The notes under the pieces: generated by a model
The model's database searches: none
What the model was told of the DNA's origin: nothing
Seen by the model: only the letters and a program-made list of their open reading frames with translations
DNA from: Heliopora coerulea
Taxonomy: Eukaryota; Cnidaria; Anthozoa; Scleralcyonacea; Helioporidae
Direction of reading: 5' to 3'
Length of the DNA stretch: 64,000 nt
Assembly (NCBI GenBank): GCA_030142905.1
Contig: JASJOG010000428.1
Location: forward strand, 62,001-126,000
Position numbers and translations under genes: made by a program
Part shown: one piece after another, positions 54,240 through 64,000 of the stretch
Position numbering within the stretch: position 1 is the first letter of the stretch
How the letters are laid out: every line of letters begins with the position of its first letter

Positions 54240-55440
54240 GTTAGGTGAACACATTTGGTGAAAAGTTTTGAACGTCTGTTTATCAAGCCTTTCCCCCGGC
54301 GTTTCATTATATGTAGAAAGTTTTTCTTCTAGGCATAGGTTGCATCTTCTGCAGTTTCCTTTACCAGCCAACGAGCGTTTTAAGAGTGACCATTTTATGT
54401 TGTAATCTCGTTTGCCACGTTTATGTTTCTACACGAGCTTAGAAAGTTCCGTCTCGTTTGCATACTTCACGTTGGTAAATGATTTCTTATGGTTTTGGAA
54501 TCTTTCTTTAAAGGTGTTGGCAGTGACACCGAAGTAAATGTGTTCCTCTTGACTATCGGCCCTCGTCACTACGGCCAGGTATATAACGCTTTTTTCTAGG
54601 CATTTTCCGTTGACTGGGCATTCGGTGGCTTGACGGCAGTTGCAGGGTCGGGTTAGGTCGTTATTTGTACTCGATGTGCTGGATGGATTGTCGTGTTTCC
54701 TAATTATCGTCTTATTGTGTTTTGAAATGACTGATTTCATGTTTTCTGTACAGCTGTAACTTACTCGTACCGTGTGTCCGTTGAATAGAGTGCCGAGTCT
54801 GTTAGCTATTGGGAAATGTTTGTCTATGAGTTGTAAGAAGTCGTGTGCGACGTTCGTTCTGACGTTTTTATTAAAAGGTAAGTTGTACCAAATGGTGTTG
54901 CGTTGTCTGTTTCGTCTTGGGTTGTTTGGTATATAGGATTGTATATTAGTTGCATGTCGAAGTTGCTGTGTTTTATAGCATCGTTATAAAGTGGGACTGT
55001 GGAGTCAAAAGCCTGTTTATCAAATGATAGCGTGTTAATACGGCGGTTGATAAATAGTGGTAGTTGACGAATGATTGATGGCGGGTGGTTGGATGAACGG
55101 TTAATGTAAAGCGGTTTGTCATTTGGTTTGCGGTAGGGTTTATAAGTGCCGTCAGTTAAGTTCAGTGTTAAGTCGAGGAAGTTAGTGAGTTGCTGGTTAA
55201 CTTGAGCGGTAATTTTTAGGCCGAAGTCGTTGAATGTTTGTATGAGGTCCTTTCTAGCTTTGTCGCTTAGGCGTCTAGACTTCGTCAGTATTAAGGCCAG
55301 TCCGTCGTCGCGGTAGAGTCTGATATTTTTTCTGAAACGTCCTTGTAAAGAATGTAGCATGAAGAGGCCCACTAGCTCGCATACTTCTGCCCCGTCATAA
55401 CAACCCATTGTCACGTCGCTGGGTTGTTATGACTACATGG
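54240..55440 (-). pseudogene. PLE-4 reverse transcriptase/GIY-YIG-like protein, left arm
   Basis: From 55414 the frame gives IRLYRDDGLALILTKSRRLS (catalytic YRDD), FNDFGLKITAQVNQQLTNFL, YRKPNDKPLYINRSSNHPPS and RRINTLSFDKQAF, to about 54900. After frame changes, 54740-54429 reads CNCRQATECPVNGKCLEKSV then HIYFGVTANTFKERFQNHKK. This is a cysteine-bearing linker and a divergent GIY-YIG domain (YFG in place of YIG). The C-terminus lies at about 54370-54240 after another break. The YRDD type differs from the YVDD of PLE-2, so this is a separate clade; the clade name is not assigned. Confidence 0.7.
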
Positions 55441-55477
55441 GTAGTTGTGGGTAGATGTCGAGACTCGGACAGTACAT

Positions 55478-56657
55478 TCGACGTGACGATGGGTAGTTAT
55501 GACGGGGCAGAAGTATGCGAGCTAGTGGGCCTCTTCATGCTACATTCTTTGTAAGGACGTTTTTAGAAAAAATATCAGACTCTACCGCGACGACGGACTG
55601 GCCTTAATACTGACGAAGTCTAGACGCCTAAGCGACAAAGCTAGAAAGGACCTCATACAGACATTCAACGACTTCGGCCTAAAAATTACCGCTCAAGTTA
55701 ACCAGCAACTCACTAACTTCCTCGACTTAACACTGAACTTAACTGACGGCACTTATAAACCCTACCGCAAACCAAATGACAAATCGCTTTACATTAACCG
55801 TTCATCCAACCACCCGCCATCAATCATTCGTCAACTACCACTATCCATCAACCGCCGTATTAACACGCTATCATTTGATAAACAGGCTTTTGACTCCACA
55901 GCCCCACCTTATAACGATGCTATAAAACACAGCAACTTCGACATGCAACTAACGTACAACCCTATACCAAACAACCCAAGACGAAACAGACATTTGGTAC
56001 AACTCACCTTTTAATAAAAACGTCAGAACGAACGTCGCACACGACTTCTTACAACTCATAGACAAACATTTCTCACCAACTAACAGACTCGGCACTCTAT
56101 TCAACGGACACACGGTACGAATAAGTTACAGCTGTACAGAAAACATGAAATCAGTCATTTCAAAACACAATAAGACGATAATTAGGAAACACGACAATCC
56201 ATCCAGCACATCGAGTACAAATAACGACCTAACCCGACCCTGCAACTGCCGTCAAGCCACCGAATGCCCAGTCAACGGAAAATGCCTAGAAAAAAGCGTT
56301 ATATACCTGGCCGTAGTGACGAGGGCCGATAGTCAAGAGGAACACATTTACTTCGGTGTCACTGCCAACACCTTTAAAGAAAGATTCCAAAACCATAAGA
56401 AATCATTTACCAACGTGAAGTATGCAAACGAGACGGAACTGTCTAAGCTCGTGTGGAAACATAAACGTGGCAAACGAGATTACAACATAAAATGGTCACT
56501 CTTAAAACACGTTCCGGCTGCTAAAGGAAACTCCAAAATATGCAACCTATGCCTAGAAGAAAAACTTTCTATAATGAAACGACGGAGGAAAGACTTGATA
56601 AACAGACATTCAGAACTTTTCACCAAATGTGTTCACCTAACAAAACCAATAACATAG
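55478..56657 (+). pseudogene. PLE-4 reverse transcriptase/GIY-YIG-like protein, right arm
   Basis: This is the mirror copy. The YRDD segment lies at about 55575-55600 and the last frame, 56145-56657, is open for 170 codons. It reads CNCRQATECPVNGKCLEKSV, HIYFGVTANTFKERFQNHKK, ETELSKLVWKHKRGKRDYNI and KICNLCLEEKLS. It extends further than the left arm because the left copy has a stop after SKLV. Frame changes between 55900 and 56145 disable it. Confidence 0.7.
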
Positions 56658-56700
56658 ATCATATTTCAATAGTGTTTATTGCGTGAATAATTAAACAATC

Positions 56701-56752
56701 TGTCAGTTGCCTGATGATCGCCAGAGCGCGTGAAACTCGGAGTAGCGACAGC
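56701..56752 (+). ncRNA. Hammerhead-like motif, PLE-4 right end
   Basis: Stem I is GTTGC (56706-56710) with GCGAC (56745-56749), 5 bp. CTGATGA is at 56711-56717, a CGC/GCG stem II follows with extra flanking bases, then GAAAC (56732-56736), CTCGGAG-type stem III and TA at 56743-56744. It lies 45 bp after the nuclease frame. Stem II is imperfect, so activity is uncertain. Confidence 0.5.
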
Positions 56753-56765
56753 TAAACATTTGTTT

Positions 56766-56779
56766 CTATTTATATATAC

Positions 56780-56825
<46 letters not shown>

Positions 56826-56841
56826 GTATATATACATATAG

Positions 56842-56890
<49 letters not shown>

Positions 56891-56899
56891 TATACACAC

Positions 56900-56966
<67 letters not shown>

Positions 56967-57015
56967 AACGTCACAACATATATATATATATATATACATA
57001 TATGTATGTTGTGAC
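56766..57015. repeat. (TA)n/(CA)n microsatellite complex with a terminal hairpin
   Basis: Long TA runs and a CA run are read directly. AAACGTCACAACATATATA near 56967 is mirrored by TATATGTATGTTGTGACGTTT at about 57000-57020. ORFs here are repeat artefacts. Confidence 0.9.
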
Positions 57016-57189
57016 GTTTAAAAAGTAGGCCCCCTTGGCGTTTAAGGGAAAAGTTGTAGAAACATCTTGTAGTAGCCGAACAGTTTTATATCTAGAAAGT
57101 AGAGGAAATATGGTTCTTATTATAAAAGGTTCTTTATTAGATACATGTCATTCATATGAATTGGAGATTCGACAACGTCTTTTAGAATG

Positions 57190-57356
57190 GCTCGTGTCAA
57201 CCCGGGTTGAGCAAAGCTGACCCGAGTTGGAAAAACATACCTGAAATAACGTCCAACCCTGGTTCATGTAAAACAAAAAAAAAAAAAAGAAAACCCACGG
57301 GTAGTGAGGTGACCCGGGTAGGAAGTCAACCCGTGCTCGTGTAAACAGCCCCTAAC
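57190..57356. repeat. Possible MITE end with CAACCCGGGTTGA inverted words
   Basis: GTCAACCCGGGTTGAGC is palindromic. GTCAACCCGTGCTCGTGTAA ACAGCCCC resembles the TGTTTACACGAG-type terminus of many animal MITEs. The partner end was not found. Confidence 0.35.
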
Positions 57357-57428
57357 ATGAGTTGTTGAATATGTGACAGCGCGCTGGTAAAACTCACAAC
57401 AGAAGTCAAAGCAAAATACTAATGCAAC

Positions 57429-57781
57429 ATGGCTGACCAACTGTTACAATCAGAGCGAACTATTGTCACAAACTATGTTAATTCTGGATTTGACTGTGAC
57501 GAAATATGACGTTTTTGTCTGACTTTCACGTTATAAACATGGGTGAACGTATTCTTAGGAAACGGTTAAGAATTTGGGGTTTGAGAAGACGAAACCTTAC
57601 TTTGAGCAACGCGCTCGAGCAAGAACTGAGGTTGAAGATAGAAACTCTCCTCTCGGAGCCTGGTTGTTTAGTGGGCTACTGGAAGATGTGGAGGGCTTTG
57701 AAGAACGACGGATATCAATTCAAGCGAAGTGAAGTTGCCAGATGGAATACAGAGTACAGTAAAGAAGATGACGAAGATTGA
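57429..57781 (+). pseudogene. N-terminal part of an integrase-core-type (rve) gene, frameshifted
   Basis: ATG at 57429 gives MADQLLQSERTIVTNYVNSG then FDCDE. A one-base loss near 57506 moves the frame to MTFLSDFHVINMGERILRKR, LRIWGLRRRN and GCLVGYWKMWRALKNDGYQF. RRLRxxGLRRRN plus GxxxGYRxxWxxLxxxG is the helix-turn-helix head that precedes an rve integrase core in a family of animal genes derived from transposons. The catalytic core does not follow; the frame ends in an acidic tail at 57781. It is truncated and broken. Confidence 0.55.
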
Positions 57782-59660
57782 AAAGGTGTTATTCAAATCT
57801 TAGTCCAAATTACAGCTGGCACGTTGATGGATATGAAAAATTAAAGCCTTGTGAATCTTACTAGCACACTTTCACATATACAGCAATTCATGTTACTAAC
57901 ACATGTTTATATGACATATACACATATTTGCAGCTGTCGTTGTGGGCCACCGTACCATTTCGATTAGATGTGTTGAAGGACAGACGAAGTGATCGTCTCA
58001 TGAACTAAACGAGCTGTGGTCTAATTTTCTGTGAACCACTCAGAGCTAACAATGTTATGCCACTGTCCAATGTAATTGCTTGGGTTTTTTATCGTAAAGA
58101 GCGTGGATCACGGTGGGTGATTTTTTATGACCTCTTCAATTCCCTAGAAATTTTTACGAGATTTTAGTGAGCTTTATCAGAAAACTTGGGATCAATTTGA
58201 GTGTGCGCCTCCCCTTGTTTGTTCGTCCTTTTAACTCTTTCACGGCAGGATATCTCCCAATGACAAGTAAAATCCGATCATGTTAAGAATAGTTCCCCTT
58301 ATACGTCTTGGAGGACTGAACAGAACACCCATGTCCAGAATAATCACCCCTTCATATCTATGTTAAAATATAAAATACGAACATGGCACAGCACAAAGTT
58401 TAAAGAGTATTGTTTGTTATTACATTTCTTAATTTTGGTGGCTCTTCAAAGGATCGTTTTGGCTCTTGAAAAAACCATTCTACACTTGGTACTGGCGAGC
58501 GATTTCCGTCAAGATGGCTATAAAATGGTTACCTCACGCATGCATTCTCCACATAAATTCGTTGAGGTATCTGCCCAGCAATTCCTTTTTCAGACGTGGA
58601 TAAATGATACTAGAAATTTCGACAGACCTATAAAAAACGGCTGAATCATCCTGGCTTGAACACAATGGACTCATCGATGTTGTCAGCGTGTATCCATCAC
58701 TTACGAAAGGCTATGAGTAACGCGGTTCTATTTATGTTAGATATTTCGACAACAATAGGCGTCTCAGGGGGGCCTAAGGGGACCATGGTCCCCCAAATGT
58801 AATTTTAGGGGTCCTGGCCCCCTAATTTTATACCAGTATATTGAACCAGTCGAACAATTAAATTATTGCCTCGTGTTCTTGATCTCGACAACATTTGTTT
58901 CTAAGACCAAGGGTTTTTTTGTGCGATATCGAACAAACGCTCGTCACCATTTACCCAGTGATCCCAAACGATGTTACTTAGAGGGGAGCACCGATTTCAT
59001 CAATAAAAAGCTGTAAAACTTCAGAGTATGCCACAATTTTGGCCACACACCCCCAAATAAAATTAACCCTAGCAATGCCACTGTCGACAACCCTGTCAAA
59101 AGAACTTGTAACATATTTGCATTGCTGAAGAAAATAGGGGGTTATTCTGAATAGCAATATTTTCCATGTTCGGAATAGGCCCCTCAAAAAGGGGTGGGGG
59201 GACTATTCTGGACATGATCAAGTAAAATCATTCAGTGTTAGCCAGAGTAAAATAATGGAAGACTGATCCTGCAGGGAATGATTTAAAGAAGGAATAAACA
59301 CCCAACAACAAAGGGAATTCTTGATTGTTTCCTTCGTTCTCTAAAAGAATGCCGAAAGTAAGGGGTGATGTGTATTTCAATTGATCCAATCTATTTTCAA
59401 ACCGCTGGTATTCTCGAAACAAAACTTAAGACATAATATCCTTGTGATGTCTGGAACGGTGTAAGGAGATAGATTGTTTTGGCTGACATCACAAATTTTT
59501 AGCTAGTAAATCTTGCCCTAATATTTTTTAGCTTTTCACCCAGGCTTTTCAATTTTGGAGGGGACTTTCCCATTTGTTTTTCAGGGTTAAGGCAATATGT
59601 AAATTTAAAACAAAATTTTGGAAGGCTCTTTGGATTTCTAGTCCAAAGAGCGTTTTGTTC
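57782..59660. other. No gene recognised
   Basis: Short G/C-run patches occur at 58765-58830 and 59185-59205. The frame 58360-58644 (94 codons) has no recognised motif. Confidence 0.4.
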
Positions 59661-59664
59661 GATA

Positions 59665-60874
59665 CAGTGAAATTTGTATTAAGTATACACCCTTTGGGAA
59701 TTGTTCAGTGTCTATCTGATAGAGGTGTCCACTTAAAAGAGGTTCTTGTACCCAGACTTCCTGGATACTAATTGTGGTTAGACTAGTCCTCACGTCTACA
59801 TGTCTACATGCTTCACACCCACTAAATACATTTTTATTTATTATTATCACACAGTTCTTTGGTTTTGGAGCTCATACAACTGCATAGTTGTGAATAAAGT
59901 TGAAGCATAGTTGCACAAAGTATGAATGATGAGGTTGCGACTATGGAATTTGAATAAAAATTGTTCATGGCATTACAATGAGCTTAGACTTACCAGTTTA
60001 ACAGTACACTTACAGTACATTTACAATAGAAACCTGTCTAAAAATACCACCAGTCACACCTTAATACATTGCATTGTAAACTATCATGATAGAAACTTAG
60101 TGCATTATAATCTCTTTTGAACATTTGCTGGTAAGTCGATTTGTATGAGGCTATCATGAGTACATGGATGTTTGCTAGACTAAAATCAACAAGGAGTATT
60201 TTCTGAAACTGGAGTCCAGTAATGAAACTGATAAAAAGACAAGCGTTCATTCCCACCAAAATGGGGGATAACATGAAAGTTGTTGGCTTTATCCCTAAAC
60301 ACATAGCAATATGGGTCGGTATAAGTTTCTTAAGTATCCAACAAACATTGGCAAAGTTATCAGCAAGGGAAAAAGGATGAACAGAGGTGCGGGATTTGAT
60401 TTGGAAATTCCTTGTCTCTATGATGTTTGAGGAGACTGCATTTCCAGCAACTGGATGAGAACTTTGATGTCGGACTCGCAATAAAGAGTAGCATTAACTC
60501 AGAACAAATGTAATTTATGACAATATTCTAGAAACTATGCACTGACTATTGAGGAACATTTACTGATTTCTGTCATGAGACATCAAAACCAGGAAAGACT
60601 CTTACCGATTGTCACCTGCATATAGCACTACAGTTTTAAGGAGGAAAAACTCTTAGATATCAATAAGTATAAAAAACCCTGTCTGCTCAATACAGGGTCT
60701 AGGTATCTTTTTATATCCATTTAGGTGTCGACATCCGCTTAATAGAGGCATTCGCCTCCACTTAATAGAGGTGTCTGCCTAATAAAGGTGGTATTTGTAA
60801 GGTTAATATGAGATTCAATTCAGGACGTTGAGAACTGTCTGTGTAATGGAGGGTTGCTTAGTACTGGTTTCACT
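59665..60874. mobile_element. Tigger/pogo-type MITE (1.2 kb), TA target
   Basis: TACAGTGAAATTTGTATTAA at the left matches, in reverse, the right end TTAGTACTGGTTTCACTGTA. TA flanks both sides. Subterminal words of the type TTAATAGAGGTGTC recur at 59720-59745 and 60735-60790, as in Tigger-type elements. No transposase is seen. Confidence 0.75.
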
Positions 60875-60876
60875 GT

Positions 60877-62080
60877 AATTCATTATCATCTATCATGTCA
60901 CTGAAAATTTGAGTTCATAATTTAATCGTTAAATATTGTTTCTTGCTCTTTTTTTGGCTATGAATCTTGAGCCTCAAATGTACATGACATTTGCCAGTGT
61001 CATCACCCAGGCCCACCCCAACCATCAGGGAGATGGTTGTCCAAAGTTCAAATATTCTGGGAGATGGATATGTTTTGTCCACTGGCTGTATTATTTGTCC
61101 ATTAGTTGGTCATCTGAGAAGAAATGTTTGGGAACAGTTTCTTCAAGGCAAAGCTGACAGAGTTTAGAAACTGTTTTTTGAATGACTATTCAAAGGATAT
61201 TTGGTTAATGGCCAATATTGGGCCAGGGGGGATGTGGCCCACTGGGACACTGGGACAATTCCTGGTGGTCCCCAAGAATTTGTAGCTTATGAGTGCTAAT
61301 GATTCATAGTCATAAGGCCCATATGCAAAGTGTTATGTTGGGTGGAAAAGCAGCATAAGTTGATGTTCTGTGTGGAGCTATGAAATTTAGGCCCTGCAGG
61401 GGTCACTTTTAATCAAATTTTATTATCAACCCATGTCATCATAGACCCAATTTACATTTTCAGTTGTTTCTTCTAAGTTTTTATCTCAATGAACTAAAGA
61501 TTTTCACATCTTCAATTCACATCGTATTTTTATTGACAGCAGTCTCCTCACCCCCGCCTTACACCCCTTGCTAAAAATGTGCCCTTAGCATGTCATTTCC
61601 AGGCCCCTGTTTGAGAACTATACCGCCACTGTTGAGCTTTCGTTCTGTGCTGTGATTGGTCGAATCTGAGCACTCATGAGGGAGCCATTTGAGAGGGAAT
61701 GGAAAGATGCAAGATTTGTCCTGTTTATAGTGATTTTTCTCCAATGTTCTCTACTGAATCAACTGGTATATGAATTGAATATTCAGATTTGCTCTTAACA
61801 GAGTTAACCAGTGCCAAATTAACATATGGGCAGATGTAGCTAGTGGCACAGATCAAGAAAAAAAATTCAAGTTTTTTTCTTATAAATTAGAAAACAAATA
61901 TTTACAATTTTGGTTTCGTGTTGAAGCAGAAAATACATTTTTAGGTATATATTTGTAGTTGTGTGGTGGGTAAGCGCCAAATACTTTTAGTTTTCCGCAA
62001 GCGTTGCACTTGCTTAATCCAACACATAGTTTGACTTGCGTTGTTGAAGTTACATTTATAAATTTTTGTCGCCGATTTCT
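60877..62080. other. No gene recognised
   Basis: AT-rich DNA without recognisable motif. Several short ORFs are not supported. Confidence 0.4.
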
Positions 62081-62082
62081 GT

Positions 62083-62904
62083 TGCAGTGGCGTTGCGAAG
62101 TAAATCAGTGAGTGTAACATATACCCGCAACCCTGATTTTAGCGTTGCTGAAGGATTGAAAGTTTTCGAATTAGGTTAGTCTTGCAACGCAATGCTGCAA
62201 CAGAAACTGATGTTGGTCAGGGCAGCATACCAATCGCCAATTTGTGTTGAAATAATTCACATGAGTATGTTGGATTATACCTTTTGCTGTTCATTTTCAG
62301 AAAATATACTACCATTAACGCCAACCTCAAACTCATTAACGCAAAAATACATTCATTTTATTCAATCGACATTCACTAGCATAGATACGCAACCATTTGT
62401 ATCAAAGGTCATTACATGGTGCCAACAGACGACCATTAATACCATTCTACTATACATTAGAAATAATAAAATTTCAATCAGGCAAAATATTTCTCTTGCG
62501 TAATTGAAATTTTATTATCCCTAATGTGTAGTAGAATGGTGTTAATGGTCGTCTGTTGGCACCATGTGATGCCCTTTGATACAAATGGATGCGTAACTAC
62601 GCTAGTGAATGTCGATTGAATAAAATGAATGTATTTTTGCGTTAATGAGTTTGAGGTTGGCGTTAATGGTAGTATATTTTCTGAAAATGAATTGCAAAAG
62701 GTGTAATCGAACATACTCATGTGAATTATTTCAACACAAATTGGCGATTGGTATGCTGCCTAAACCAACCTCAGTTTCTGTTGTAGCATTGCGTTGCAAG
62801 ACTTTAACCTAATTCGAAAACTTTCAATCCTTCAACAACGCTAAAATCAGGGTTGCGGGTATATGTTACACTCACTGACTTACCTCGCAACGCCACTGCA
62901 ACAG
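62083..62904. mobile_element. Foldback element with arms of about 400 bp
   Basis: GTTGCAGTGGCGTTGCGAAG at 62083 is mirrored by the inverse at about 62885-62904, and the arms meet near 62493. The arms differ at several positions. The flanking piece 62905-62990 repeats an inner segment (62625-62710) directly. ORFs on both strands are mirror images of the same non-genic sequence. Confidence 0.8.
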
Positions 62905-63226
62905 AGTGTATTTTTTTGCGTTAATGAGTTTGAGGTTGGCGTTAATGATAGCATATTTTCTGGTAATGATCAGCAAAAGGTGTATTAACTTTTTTAAAAT
63001 GGAGGACAAGAATGGTTAATACAAATTAATTGAGTTGTATCGCGCATTCTGTACTATCAGAATATGTTGAAATGCCCTGGGTTCTCTTCGTTTCATCCAA
63101 TCTGGTTTCTTTACTTATTTTCATTTAAAAATCTTCTAACAATTAAAACACAGCTACTACTTTTTTTGTTTGTTATCAGCCACTATTCTATGATATTATT
63201 TATAATGCAATGCACCACTAAACAAA

Positions 63227-63325
63227 ATGACGAGCGCATTTGTAACAGGTATCGGCAGAGGTGTAGCCTGGGGACCAATTTTCTCTGCAATCTCGTTGCG
63301 ATACAAATTTGCGACAAAAAAATCG
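63227..63325 (+). CDS. Candidate first coding exon of a host gene (33 codons)
   Basis: ATG at 63227 opens MTSAFVTGIGRGVAWGPIFS then AISLRYKFATKKS, followed by a consensus donor TCG|GTGAGT at 63326. The length is 33 whole codons. The Gly-rich hydrophobic segment could be a membrane or mitochondrial targeting region. The next exon would lie beyond or late in the window and was not found. It could be chance. Confidence 0.3.
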
Positions 63326-63740
63326 GTGAGTATAATCGTAGATTTAGCTATTGGTGTCATTTTGTACGGATAGTGGTTCGTGTGTTGCCTACTGCACCTC
63401 GACAACTCATGTTGGTTTAACGTAGTCATTCTTTGTATTTTACTTGGAGGTAACCAGTGAATTGTTTAAAGTAAGCGAGAGAAGTGTTGTACATGTACCT
63501 TCTTCTCTAGACGGCTTAAATATCTTCAAAACAAACATTATTTAGGCAGTTTAAAATAAGATCTATACTTTTCTTATGCATTCTAGCAATTAACCAGCGT
63601 ATACAACAATGTAAATCCCTTGAAGCTAACGTATAAAATTTTGGTTAGAACTAACGATTTGTATGAGGAAGTTTTAATCTTGTATTGAGGGCTCGAAGTT
63701 TTAAACAAGTTGTGTATGAATTACATTATGAATTATGAAC

Positions 63741-64000
63741 AATGTGAATTCTTATTGAAAACTTCAAAGAATTCTGTTTTCGTTGTTTAGAAGTTCTACA
63801 CGGAGATGCGCGTTAAAGTAGCATTTTCCAAAGCTCTTACTTTGTCTTTGTAGAGCGTTTTCGTTATTTCTGTTCTCACTTAAAACAATGCTGTTATCGC
63901 GTGGACGGGACATAAAAACGCAACAAACTCTTATGTTGTTCAAGTGGAAACGCATCTGTGTGGAGGCTGCCTGAAATGTGACGTCTGGATCCATTTATGT
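63741..64000. other. Possible start of another TIR element, cut by the window edge
   Basis: GTGGACGGGACATAAAAACG and GTGGAAACGCATCTGTGTGG resemble the GTGTGGACGGGGCC/GAAAACG words of the Harbinger-type MITE at 36.7-37.4 kb. No second terminus is visible. Confidence 0.25.

Larger units (their letters stand above)
44170..56765. mobile_element. PLE-4 inverted dimer with PLE-3 inserted in its left arm (composite nest)
   Basis: The outer terminal region of PLE-4 is found at both ends: 44170-44370 (minus) and 56678-56765 (plus). Its inner left arm resumes at about 54208, and the mirror arms 54208-55420 and 55478-56677 meet at 55442.5. The interruption 44378-54205 is PLE-3. ATTTCAG occurs at both insertion borders (near 44371-44378 and 54210-54220, minus-strand sense), a likely target duplication. 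Confidence 0.7.

Noticed and set aside
56666..57028. ORFs of Tyr/Ile/Val composition
   Set aside because: They are translations of TA/CA microsatellite.
62192..62720. Two convergent ORFs with nearly the same protein
   Set aside because: They are mirror readings of the foldback arms; no known domain.

Overview
The window is AT-rich eukaryotic nuclear DNA, most likely from an invertebrate animal. A cnidarian such as a coral or sea anemone is my best guess. The guess rests on the mix of Penelope-like retroelements (PLEs) with hammerhead-type motifs, a CR1/L2-like LINE, PIF/Harbinger elements that carry a separate MADF/Myb-like gene, Tigger/pogo, hAT and Tc1 elements, tRNA-derived SINEs and long TA/CA microsatellites. 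There are no operons or bacterial signals. Host genes are sparse and decayed, and mobile DNA explains most of the window.

Layout. 1-545: the end of a Tigger-like element, then a tRNA-derived SINE. 3313-7423: a hAT-type element with a near-perfect 8-bp target duplication, holding a Tigger derivative, a second hAT with a broken transposase, and a 1.25-kb foldback element. 8545-8963: a collapsed Tigger transposase. 9918-15622: a second, inverted copy of the outer hAT-type element, holding a Tigger derivative that in turn holds a CR1/L2-like LINE (11.4-15.3 kb) with only one frameshift and one nonsense codon. 16057-17646: a Tc1/mariner element. 17740-18795: a PLE inverted dimer.

18.8-41.3 kb is quieter. 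It holds short nonautonomous elements with clear target duplications, ankyrin-repeat exons (24.6-29.6 kb), a nearly canonical hammerhead ribozyme (29381-29426), a decayed intron-bearing M1 aminopeptidase pseudogene (31095-34158), SINEs, and a minisatellite that amplifies a pol III A-box-like unit. At 36.7-37.4 kb a MITE has split a tRNA-like SINE.

41.3-57 kb is a dense nest. A PLE palindrome (41.36-43.73 kb) is followed by a second PLE family (about 44.17-56.77 kb). One arm of that family is interrupted by a third PLE palindrome, which itself contains a Tigger end and two Harbinger elements. The second Harbinger (49831-53405) has an uninterrupted DDE transposase and an uninterrupted zinc-finger/Myb-like partner gene, so it is the best candidate for a recently active element. 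The rest (57-64 kb) holds an integrase-like gene start with a frameshift, a Tigger MITE, a foldback element and one weak candidate host exon.

The genes do not form one pathway. They are sets belonging to separate mobile elements (reverse transcriptase plus GIY-YIG nuclease in PLEs; ORF1 plus endonuclease/reverse transcriptase in the LINE; DDE transposase plus DNA-binding partner in Harbingers) and two relic host loci. All calls come from reading the sequence; no database search was run.
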